Shown here: piece after piece, positions 48,378 to 56,656 of the stretch | Layout: each line of letters begins with the position of its first letter | Numbering within the stretch: position 1 is the stretch's first letter | DNA from: Pirellulales bacterium | GTDB lineage: Bacteria; Planctomycetota; Planctomycetia; Pirellulales; UBA1268 | DNA: 56,656 bases | Direction: 5' to 3' | Assembly (NCBI GenBank): GCA_017853835.1 | Contig: JAFMIU010000013.1 | Span: 1 to 56,656 of the forward strand | Made by a program: the position numbers and the translations under genes | Notes under the pieces: generated by a model | The model's input: the letters and a program-made list of their open reading frames with translations, nothing else | Told to the model about the DNA's origin: nothing | The model's database searches: none

Positions 48378-49589
48378 TCATTCGCGTTGGGGGGCGGGGC
48401 CGTCCTTGGGCTGTTCAAACTCCCGGCGGCTCGCGACCTTCATGCGAAGGGGCATCCGCTGCCGATCACGGAAAATGACGACTTCCACGACGCTCTCGAG
48501 CGGCGTCATTCCCACGAGGCTCATCAGATGATCGTCGTCCTCGACGGCACGCCCTTCATATTCGAGGATCACGTCATCGGGGCGAATGTCGGCGAGGTCG
48601 GCCGGTGCACCTCGTGTGACGTTTTCCACGCGAGCCCCGACCGGCCGCAGCATGCCCAGGCGGGTGGCCTCTTCCTGGCTGAATCGGTTGTCGAGGGCCA
48701 CGCCGAGATAGGCACGATGCACCGAGCCATGGGTCACCAGCTCCCTCGCCACGTAGGTCACCATCGGGATCGGAATGGCAAACGCGATGCCCTCGTTGCC
48801 GCCTGAACTGCTCGCGATGGCCGTGTTGAGGCCGATCACCTCGCCGCGGAGATTGACCAAAGGCCCGCCGCTGTTGCCCGGATTGACGGCCGCATCGGTC
48901 TGAATGAAGTCCTGAAACTTCACGGTGCCGTCGCCGAGGTCGAGGTCGCGTCGTCCCTTGGCGGAAACGATCCCGAGCGTGACGGAATGCGACAGGCCGA
49001 AGGGGCTGCCGATGGCCAGCACCATGTCGCCAATCTGCACCGTGTCGCCCTCGGCGAGCCGGGCGGGCTCGAGGTCGTCGGCGTCGATTTCAAGCACCGC
49101 GATGTCGGTGCCGGCGTCTGACCAGAGGCGTCGCGGGTGGACTTCGCGGCCGTCGGCGAGGCGGATCGTGATCGATTCGAGCGTCGACTGGTTGACGACA
49201 TGGCGATTGGTGATGACCGCCGTGATGCCGGCAACCTGAGCGATCACGCCCGAGCCGGCATCATCCTCGGTGTTCCGTCCACGTCGCGGACGGAGCAGGG
49301 GCTTCTCGGCCATGATGTGAACCACGGCGGGCCGCAGGAGCTCCGTGAGCCGACGGAGCTGTCGCCCCTGCACCTCGAGGAGATCGGCATCGCGGGCGGC
49401 CTGCTCGTAGAGCCGTTCCCGCTCGGCCGCCGAGAGACGGGCCGGACGCATCGGATCGACCGCGGGGTTGTCGCCGCTGGAGTTCTGGCCGATGGGCGAT
49501 AGCGGGAGTTCGTCGGCCCAGACCGGTAACGGCGCAAGGCTGAACACCACCAGCGCGAATGCGGCTGACGGCAGGCGACGGAGAATCAT
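48378..49589 (-). CDS. HtrA/Do-like serine protease with one PDZ
   Basis: A 403-residue periplasmic protease. The signal peptide (1-25, ending VWADE) precedes a helical spacer and the trypsin-like domain with His130 (ITNRHVV), Asp162 (GTDIAVL) and Ser240 (NPGNSGGP). One PDZ domain follows (about 300-385; VENVTRGAPADLADIRPDDV). It differs from DegP by having a single PDZ and so is DegS-like in plan, although the anchor here looks cleavable. It probably handles misfolded envelope proteins or regulates stress signalling. Confidence 0.92.
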   Translation of the reverse strand: MILRRLPSAAFALVVFSLAPLPVWADELPLSPIGQNSSGDNPAVDPMRPARLSAAERERLYEQAARDADLLEVQGRQLRRLTELLRPAVVHIMAEKPLLRPRRGRNTEDDAGSGVIAQVAGITAVITNRHVVNQSTLESITIRLADGREVHPRRLWSDAGTDIAVLEIDADDLEPARLAEGDTVQIGDMVLAIGSPFGLSHSVTLGIVSAKGRRDLDLGDGTVKFQDFIQTDAAVNPGNSGGPLVNLRGEVIGLNTAIASSSGGNEGIAFAIPIPMVTYVARELVTHGSVHRAYLGVALDNRFSQEEATRLGMLRPVGARVENVTRGAPADLADIRPDDVILEYEGRAVEDDDHLMSLVGMTPLESVVEVVIFRDRQRMPLRMKVASRREFEQPKDGPAPQRE

Positions 49590-49646
49590 GAAGACCCCTG
49601 GGGCGTGAGGAGCGGCTCGAGGAAACGAGCATAGCCTCGGGGGTGT

Positions 49647-50075
49647 TCAGAGTTCCAGTTCGCCGCTGACCGTTTCCTCGCTGGAATCCTCCTCCGCAAA
49701 GGAGCGGGAGGACGACCCGTTGCCGCCCGAACGCTCCAGTTCACGCTGGCACTCGATGCACATCGTGGCGTAGGGCAGGGCGTTGAGGCGGGCCATCGGA
49801 ATCCGTCCGCCGCAGAGTTCGCACTGACCGTAGGTGCCGGCCTTCATGCGTTCCAGCGCGTTCTCGATGTTGGCGAGTTCGCGACTTTCCACCTCGGCCA
49901 GTTGCGAGCTGATCTCGTCCTGGGCCGAATCGTAGGCGGCGTCGACGAGATCCCCTGGAGACTCGCTTCGCAGTTCCTTGAGGAGCGAGAGGTCACCCGC
50001 CAGCGCGCTGCGGAGCGCATCTCGTCGCTTGACGAGAATCGCCCGCATGTTGAGAAGAGCGTCTTTGCGTGCCAT
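49647..50075 (-). CDS. DksA/TraR-family zinc-finger protein
   Basis: A 142-residue protein with an N-terminal coiled coil (about 5-75) and a four-Cys zinc finger, Cys85, Cys88, Cys106 and Cys109 (CELCGGRIPMARLNALPYA, then TMCIEC). The DksA/TraR family binds the RNA polymerase secondary channel and tunes transcription with ppGpp. The acidic Asp pair at the coil tip (DLVDAAYDSAQDE) may correspond to DksA's active tip. The C-terminal 30 residues are Ser/Glu-rich. The start is chosen at MARKDALL; the longer frame is unsupported. It lies 57 bases upstream of the HtrA-like gene. Confidence 0.88.
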   Translation of the reverse strand: MARKDALLNMRAILVKRRDALRSALAGDLSLLKELRSESPGDLVDAAYDSAQDEISSQLAEVESRELANIENALERMKAGTYGQCELCGGRIPMARLNALPYATMCIECQRELERSGGNGSSSRSFAEEDSSEETVSGELEL

Positions 50076-50258
50076 GGTTGCCGTTCCTGGTGCCCTTCCG
50101 AGTTGGTGCCACAGCGGTCGAAGGTGCAACCGCAGCCAATACTACGGGGGCCGGGAAAAGATGGTTCACGCCAGAAGATTCGGCAGGAACGGCAAAGAAA
50201 AACGGCCGGATTTCCGTTCTGACAGTTGGGGAGCGGAGGGCGACCTTGCGGGACGCGG

Positions 50259-50879
50259 TTACTGGGCAGGCTTGGGGGCCGGCGCCACCGGAATCTGCAC
50301 CTCGGCGTATTTGAGAATCCCCGGGACAAACGGGCTGTTGTAGGCCATGGTCCTCGGAGGACCGGCGGCCACCCATTCGGGATGCTCGGAGAGCCAGGTC
50401 TCGAGTTTCGGCACGAAGGTCGCAAGGCGGTTCTCGTTGTACGAGCCTCGGACGCCCAAGGAGACGACGGTGGTGGCGGGCACATCCTCGACGGTGACCG
50501 CCGGGTCGGCTGGATCGGCGCCAGGATTGCCGAGATCGGACGAGCCGTAGAGAAACGCCATCGAGGTTGCGGTGGCCGATGTGCGGTCGTCGTCCGTTGC
50601 AAGCTCCATTTCGACCGGGGCCGTCATGGCGATCTCATGCCGTTCGATGTGGCGAAACAACTTCATGAACGCCCCATCCGACCCGCGGCCTGTCGACCTC
50701 ACGCGGGCGAGGCGGTGGGCAGGGTAGTTCTTGACGATCACTTCGCCGACGGGTCCAGGCTGTGGGAAGCCTTCGGGGAGTTTCGCCTCGGACACCATCA
50801 TGGGCTTGGGCACGGCATCCTCTGCTGGGGCCTGAGATGCGAAGACAAGGGCCAGAACGACGGCGGGAGCGAAACGCAT
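50259..50879 (-). CDS. SOUL-family heme-binding-like protein with signal peptide
   Basis: A 206-residue protein. Residues 1-20 form a signal peptide (MRFAPAVVLALVFASQAPAE). The mature part has the SOUL/HBP pattern: VGEVIVKNYPAHRLARVRST, then AFMKLFRHIERHEIAMTAPV and later VSLGVRGSYNENRLATFVPK. SOUL proteins bind heme or tetrapyrroles in eukaryotes; the role of bacterial homologues is unclear. AAGGAGG lies six bases before the chosen ATG. It lies 91 bases after the YjbQ gene in the same direction. Confidence 0.85.
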   Translation of the reverse strand: MRFAPAVVLALVFASQAPAEDAVPKPMMVSEAKLPEGFPQPGPVGEVIVKNYPAHRLARVRSTGRGSDGAFMKLFRHIERHEIAMTAPVEMELATDDDRTSATATSMAFLYGSSDLGNPGADPADPAVTVEDVPATTVVSLGVRGSYNENRLATFVPKLETWLSEHPEWVAAGPPRTMAYNSPFVPGILKYAEVQIPVAPAPKPAQ

Positions 50880-50970
50880 GGCAGCCTCCTTGGAGCGGAC
50901 CTCTCCATCATAGGCCATGGGCCGGGATTCGCCTCGCCTGTCGTGGCGGGGGACCAGGGGTGCGACGCGG

Positions 50971-51393
50971 TCAGGGCTCGCCGTGGAGGGTCAGCACCAG
51001 CCGGCGGGAGCCTCCGTGGGCGCGATGCTCGCACAGATAGATGCCCTGCCAGGTGCCCAGCCGAAGCCGTCCATTCGTGACCGGCACCGTGAGGCTCGCG
51101 CCGATCATCGAGCACTTCACGTGGGCGGGCATGTCGTCGGGGCCCTCGCAGGTGTGAACGTATGGCAGGCTTTCCGGGGCGATGGTGCGGAAGGCCATCT
51201 CGAGATCCCGAGGCACGTCAGGATCGGCATTCTCGTTGATCGAGAGGCTCGCCGACGTGTGCTGAAGAAATAGGTGCAGCAGGCCGACGCGACAGGCCGG
51301 CATGTCGGCGAGCGCCCTTTCGATCTCCGGTGTGACGAGGTGGAAGCCTCGATGGCGCGGGGTGAGTCGCAGGTCGGTCTGATGCCAGCTCAT
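50971..51393 (-). CDS. YjbQ family protein
   Basis: A 140-residue protein of the YjbQ/UPF0047 family. Its conserved blocks are HTSASLSINENADPDVPRDL (about 41-60), EGPDDMPAHVK near 80 and GTWQGIYLCEHR near 117. The family has been linked to weak thiamine phosphate synthase activity, but its physiological role is unsettled. It lies eight bases after the PQQ-propeller gene, so it is very likely in the same operon as the aldehyde and alcohol dehydrogenases. Confidence 0.92.
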   Translation of the reverse strand: MSWHQTDLRLTPRHRGFHLVTPEIERALADMPACRVGLLHLFLQHTSASLSINENADPDVPRDLEMAFRTIAPESLPYVHTCEGPDDMPAHVKCSMIGASLTVPVTNGRLRLGTWQGIYLCEHRAHGGSRRLVLTLHGEP

Positions 51394-51401
51394 GTCGGTT
51401 C

Positions 51402-52579
51402 TCAGTCGCCGCTTCGAAAGCACCACACCGTGCCGTCGTCCGATGCGATCACGACACGGCCTGATGCCACGGCAGGCCCCGCATCGAATCGGCCGCCGGC
51501 GGTGACATCCCACGCCGTGTCACCGGTGACGGCGTCGAGCACGACGATGGTGCCCGATGCGTCGGCGGCGATCACGACGTCTCGGGCTGGTGCTCCATCG
51601 GGCCCTTCGGCCACGATGGCGACCGGTGAGGTTTCCACCCGACCCCGCATCGGCTTCCGCCACACTCGCGTGCCGTCGTCGAGGGCAAACGCTTCGATGG
51701 CCTTGCCCCGGAAGCCCACGATCGCGAGCCCGGCAACCGCCGCCGCACTCGAACGATACGATTGCCCGGCAGCGACGGCGGCCACGTGCCAGGCGGTGTC
51801 GGCCGCCACGAAGTCGATCGCGTAGAAGACGCCCCCTTCGGTTCCGAAAAACACGCGATGTCCGACGACCGCCGGCGTCGTGCCGGTGGGGCCGTCGATC
51901 GGCACGGCGGCACGCTCGTTGCCGGTGGCGGCATCGATGACGTGGAGTTTGCCGTCGCAGCCCGCGAGGAAGACACGGTCGCCGGCATCGGTGCGGGCGA
52001 CGGTGGGAGAACAGCGGATCTGGTCGGCGATCGAGTGGTGCCAGATGCGCTCGCCGGTGGCCAGCTGCAGGCAGGCAAGCGACGCGTCCTGCGATCCCAC
52101 CAGCACCCTCGGACCGCCGTCGTGATCGATGATGGTCGGGCCGCCGGAGATTTCGCCGTCGGTTTCGTACGTCCAGCGGAGGCTGCCAGTGGTGGTGTCA
52201 AATGCCCGCACGATCCCGAGGTCGTCGCCGACCACCACGTGATCGTTGCGCACGGCGGCAGCCGACGGAAAGCCGGCGTCCTTCACCTGAAACGCCCAGC
52301 GCTCATCGCCGGTGTCCAGATCGATGGCGTGGAAGGTTCCATCGAGATCACCAAGATAGACCGTTCCAGCGGCGATCACGGGCACTGCGCCAAACGCCGT
52401 GCCGTCAAACTCGCGCCGCCAGGATTCTGCGAGCGGAAGCCGCAGGCTGCCCGAGGAGCGGCCGGTGCCGGCGGGGCATCCACGGGCCATCGGCCACGCG
52501 TCCTGAGGCGCCGCCGAGAAGGGGTCGGAGGCCGCCGCCAGCAGGGGGCTGATCACGGCAAGGAGGAGCACGAGCAGCA

Positions 52580-52583
<4 letters not shown>
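51402..52583 (-). CDS. Exported PQQ-type beta-propeller protein
   Basis: A 393-residue exported protein. The signal peptide is MMLLVLLLAVISPLLAAASD. The rest is repeated PQQ/BamB-type blades: VYLGDLDGTFHAIDLDTGDE, then VVVGDDLGIVRAFDTTTGSL, VLVGSQDASLACLQLATGER and VFLAGCDGKLHVIDAATGNE. There is no alcohol dehydrogenase catalytic loop, so it is probably a scaffold or binding propeller, not a PQQ enzyme. Its start overlaps the iron alcohol dehydrogenase stop (ATGATGA), and YjbQ follows after eight bases. Confidence 0.85.
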
Positions 52584-53745
<1,162 letters not shown>

Positions 53746-53749
<4 letters not shown>

Positions 53750-55173
53750 CCGGCTGACGTCGACAGCTGAAGTGCCCTCGAGCGGTAGAGGAAGTCGATG
53801 ATGTTGCCCTCGTGGGGCTGGAGCCAGTCGAGTTTCGTGGTGGGGATCGGCCCGAGGTTGAGCCGGTCGATGTGGGTGCAGGCGACAAGACGATGGAGGA
53901 AGGCCTCGTCATTCGAGATGGCCGAGCAGACGAGCGTGGGGCCGATGGCCTCGAGGACCCGCTCCTGAGAACACTCCACGACACTCACGAATGGAAACAT
54001 GTATTCGGCCCGGGCGATCTCCGGCTTCGGGCTCGTGCAGTGGGCCACCACGGGGCGCAGCCATCCGCACCGATCCCCCTCGACAAGGCGATCGCCGTAG
54101 CTGGCGGTCAGGTGCGTCACGCCAGGGGCCTTCAGTCCCGTGTCGATCTGCTGCCAGATCGCCTTCGCCGCACCGGGAATGGTGAAGGCCGCGAGTTTGG
54201 CCTCGGGATCATCGGGCGGCTTCACGTCGATCGGCCCGAGTCGCTCGGCAATCGCCTCGGCGATCGCCCGTGTGTGTCGGCTCGCGTAGATCGCCGATGC
54301 GTTGATGCAGCCACGGCCGCTGTTGGCCGCCACGCTCTCACAGAGCACGTCGAGATGCGACCGCCAGTCGTCCACGCAGTCGTCGCCGAGGATGATCTTC
54401 GAAAAGCCGGGGCCATGAACCTGCACCCCCGGATTGCCGCGATACTGCTCGACCGTCTTGGCGCTCCCGAAGATCATGCTCCGGCCGCAGCCGGCGAGGA
54501 TCGTCCCGCCCACGTCGGTGGATCCCGGATACAGACCGATGGCCTCGGCGGGAATCCCTGCCTCCACCATCGCGGCAGCCATCCGGTAGGGAGTCCAGGG
54601 CTCCTGGCTGCCTGGTTTCATCACGAGCCCGATTCCAAGGGCCACAGCCGGAAGCCAGAGGGTGTGCACGCCGGGTGAGTTGGACGGCAGGACGAGTCCG
54701 AGAACGGGCGACTGGGCCTGGTAGCTCACGGTCACCCCACGGTGCTCGACGCCGTAGCCCTTCCAGAGGATGCGGGTGTCGAGGCCGCGTGACAGGGCGT
54801 CGAGGATGCGATCCATGTTCGCCAGCACGAACATGTTTTTCTTCATGTTGCCCCGGCAGAGGCTTTCGGGCAGTCCGGTGGTGGCCGACTGCTGCCGAAC
54901 GAAGTCGTCCGGCGACTGCGGTACCCCGCCGACCGTCACCGTGCCGTCGGCATAGAGAGTGCCGGCCGTCTGGAGCCGTTCCACCACGTCTTCGGGATCG
55001 AGCGCCAGCAGGGCGCGGCGAGCCTGGGCCGCCTTCTGGAGGTCACGGCCGACGATGGCGCCGCCCACCTGGCTCACTTCGGCGACCGCTTCACCGGTGA
55101 GGAAGTGGACGAGCGTCTCGCGTTCGAGGGATTCGTAAGGTTTGCCAAATCGCCAGACGGGGAGGTGCATCAT
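53746..55173 (-). CDS. Aldehyde dehydrogenase superfamily protein
   Basis: A 475-residue ALDH-fold enzyme. LVLPSNSPGVHTLWLPAVAL (about 160-179) and VMKPGSQEPWTP with Lys186 form the cofactor site, and the catalytic cysteine is Cys289 in NSGRGCINAS. It lacks the common FTGS motif, reading FGSAKTVEQY instead. It is probably the partner of the overlapping iron alcohol dehydrogenase. The ATG at 55173 was chosen; the frame upstream is rich in Cys/Arg and non-homologous. The substrate is unknown; I see no microcompartment shell genes nearby. Confidence 0.86.
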
Positions 55174-55339
55174 GATGGTGGAGTGCTCGGGAAGGGCTTT
55201 CAGACGCCCACAGGATAGCGTTCCGAACGCAAAACATCTGGCACAAGGCTCCAGAGGGCGGTGGTATGGGCAGGGACGGACGCGGTACAATCAGGACCAC
55301 GGGGTTCCGCGATTCAAAGCACACATGGGAGGGCTTGCC

Positions 55340-55807
55340 ATGGAAACAGTCTTTGATCTGCTCGACGAAAAGATGCGTGCCGGCCGAAGCCGTCCCGGCG
55401 CCGGCTGCGACCTGGTGGCCACAACACCCGAGGCCACGGTTCGTGAGGCCACACGGCTCATGAACGAACACGGCATCGGCTCGGTAATCGTCATGAATGG
55501 TCGCGAACTGGCCGGCATCTTCACGGAGCGCGACGTGCTTCGGCGGGTGGTGGTGGAGTCGCGTTCGCCTGACGCGACACTCGTGCGGGAGGTCATGACG
55601 GCGAACGTGCTCTTCTGCTCGCTCGAAGCCACGATCGACGACGTGGCCGACCAGATGCGCCGTCACCGGGTTCGGCACGTGCCCGTGCTCGATGCCGACC
55701 GCGAGGTGGTTGGAATGGTGTCGATCGGCGACGTCAACGCGCACCGTCACGCCTGCTGTGAGCGTACGCTCTACCACATGGAGCAATACCTCCACGGCCG
55801 TGCCTGA
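55340..55807 (+). CDS. CBS-domain pair protein
   Basis: A 155-residue protein made of two CBS domains: the first with TVREATRLMNEHGIGSVIVM and LAGIFTERDVLRRVV, the second with TIDDVADQMRRHRVRHVPVL and VVGMVSIGDVN. Such pairs bind adenosyl ligands (AMP, ATP, SAM) and act as energy sensors, usually attached to a partner. The partner is not evident. GGGAGGG lies six bases before the ATG at 55340. It is divergent from the aldehyde dehydrogenase gene and borders the right-hand repeat field. Confidence 0.88.
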   Translation: METVFDLLDEKMRAGRSRPGAGCDLVATTPEATVREATRLMNEHGIGSVIVMNGRELAGIFTERDVLRRVVVESRSPDATLVREVMTANVLFCSLEATIDDVADQMRRHRVRHVPVLDADREVVGMVSIGDVNAHRHACCERTLYHMEQYLHGRA

Positions 55808-55910
55808 GCAGCGTCGCTGTTGTGGGTGCTCCGTGGAAGCCCAACGGCGTGAGCCGTGGGACCGGCGTGGTGACACGCGTGGCGTAGTTGGCGCGGTCGG
55901 CGTCGGCACC

Positions 55911-55960
55911 GGCTTGCGGGCGCTTGGGGGCGCTTGGGGGCGCTTGCGGGCGCTTGAGTG
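55911..55960. repeat. Decamer tandem repeat
   Basis: Five consecutive ten-base units of the type CGCTTGSGGG. This low-complexity run is embedded in the repeat field. Confidence 0.75.
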
Positions 55961-56074
55961 GTGGCACGCTTCGGGATTGCCCACACGCTGGTAGTCGCGC
56001 CGTCGCCGCCGTCCCGGCGTCGTCTCCGGCTTGGGGGCGCTTGTGTGGGTGGCACGCTTCGGGGTTGCCCACAC
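55961..56074. repeat. Pair of 26-base bulged hairpins
   Basis: The sequence GTGGCACGCTTCGGG, one variable base, TTGCCCACAC occurs at 55961-55986 and 56049-56074. GTGGCA pairs with TGCCCAC with one unpaired base, the same style as the other hairpins. The two copies lie 88 bases apart. Confidence 0.7.
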
Positions 56075-56470
56075 CCCGTCGCCGGACGCTCGCGTCGGGC
56101 ATCCATGCCCTTTGGCTCGCTCGGCATTGGCTTCGCTCCGCCATCCTGGCTCCGCTCGCCACTGACGCCGTCTCCCGGGGCATGGGCAACCCCTCGCTCG
56201 TCACGCGGCGGTTCGATTCGATTCGGTGCGTCTTGTGCCCGTGGAAGCCCAACGGCGTGAGCCGTGGGACCGGCGAGGTGACACGCGCGGCGTGTTTGGC
56301 GCGGTCGGGTTCAACGGGCCGACGGCGTCGGATGGGATGGCGAGGCGTGTCCCAGGCCTCACGGCCTCGGGCTTGGACGGGCGAGTGGCGCTGGTGTTTT
56401 TGTCCAAGCCCAACGGCGTAAGCCGTGGGACCGGCGTGGTGAGACGAGTGGCGTGTTTGGCTTTCCATCT

Positions 56471-56656
56471 CGGTGCGTGTCGGCCCCGCGAACCCTTGGC
56501 GTTCGCCACGGCCGACCTTCAGGCTGCACGGCCTGGATGGCCGTGGCAGCCGTGTCCGCACCGCCGGAAGCGGTGCGTGTCGGCCCCGCGAACCCTTGGC
56601 GTTCGCCACGGCCGACCTTCAGGCTGCACGGCCTGGATGGCCGTGGCAGCCGTGTC
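56471..56656. repeat. 100-base tandem repeat with three hairpins per unit
   Basis: A unit beginning CGGTGCGTGTCGGCC at 56471 recurs at 56571 and is cut by the window end. Hairpin A (56479-56516) has GTCGGCC with GGCCGAC outside and GCGAAC with GTTCGC inside. Hairpin B (56522-56551) pairs GGCTGC-ACGGCC with GGCCGT-GGCAGCC, one base bulged. Hairpin C (56557-56577) pairs CGCACCGC with GCGGTGCG perfectly at the unit junction. Confidence 0.85.

Larger units (their letters stand above)
55808..56656. repeat. Right-hand repeat field (REP-like hairpins and tandem repeats)
   Basis: There is no gene here. The same bulged hairpins as in the left array occur: plus copies at 55833, 56241 and 56402, and a minus copy at 56349. 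The 56402 copy has GTCC and a GTAA loop with plus-type arms, a recombined variant. A decamer CGCTTGGGGG is repeated about five times at 55911-55960, a 26-base bulged hairpin occurs at 55961 and 56049, and a 100-base tandem repeat with three hairpins starts at 56471. Open frames across it are repeat artefacts. Confidence 0.8.

Overview
The window looks like chromosomal DNA of a GC-rich planctomycete. This is an inference from gene content. It carries three proteins with C-terminal PEP-CTERM sorting signals, a pseudopilin-like protein of the planctomycete type, an unusually long SecA (1173 residues) ending in a SEC-C zinc motif, GTG starts, and several large co-oriented gene strings with ATGA or TGATG overlaps. 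Gram-negative envelope genes (waaA, an AsmA-like protein, a DUF374 acyltransferase) fit this. There is no phage or plasmid backbone. I saw no tRNA, rRNA or CRISPR.

Layout. 1-600: array of bulged hairpin repeats in alternating orientation (REP/BIME-like). 658-12576: lipoprotein, tilS, an MFS carrier, an envelope string (AsmA-like, dapF, lysophospholipid acyltransferase), a twin-PDZ protein and dnaA. 12623-19085 (minus): xseA-xseB-polyprenyl synthase-dxs-nadK-unknown, which links isoprenoid precursor synthesis and DNA repair. 19144-23525 (plus): MFS exporter, CbiX-like chelatase, Prc-like protease. 23563-34127 (minus): nine genes from secA through waaA, metK, two membrane proteins, a GDP-mannose pyrophosphorylase, a lipase-like hydrolase and ruvX to an SDR epimerase, mostly overlapping.

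34358-42980 is the accessory part. It holds a PEP-CTERM trypsin-like protein divergent from a family 2 glycoside hydrolase, an MBL-fold hydrolase, a pseudopilin, an IS3 orfA relic, two PEP-CTERM proteins behind a 100-base duplicated upstream region, a relic of the MBL gene, and a 163-base inverted-repeat element that truncates a nucleotidyltransferase gene. All three PEP-CTERM genes share upstream 9-mers related to CGATTCGTC, two of them always 21 bases apart. I regard this as a candidate PEP-CTERM operator and as the most interesting signal here.

43047-55807 returns to ordinary genes: a copper-type P-ATPase, a hydrolase, trpD, a nucleoside hydrolase, an HtrA-like protease, a DksA-type zinc protein, a SOUL protein, a four-gene string (aldehyde dehydrogenase, iron alcohol dehydrogenase, PQQ-type propeller, YjbQ) and a CBS-domain protein. 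55808-56656 is a second repeat field with the same hairpin family plus other hairpin units, including a 100-base tandem repeat running off the right edge.

All functions are assigned by reading protein motifs; no database search was possible.
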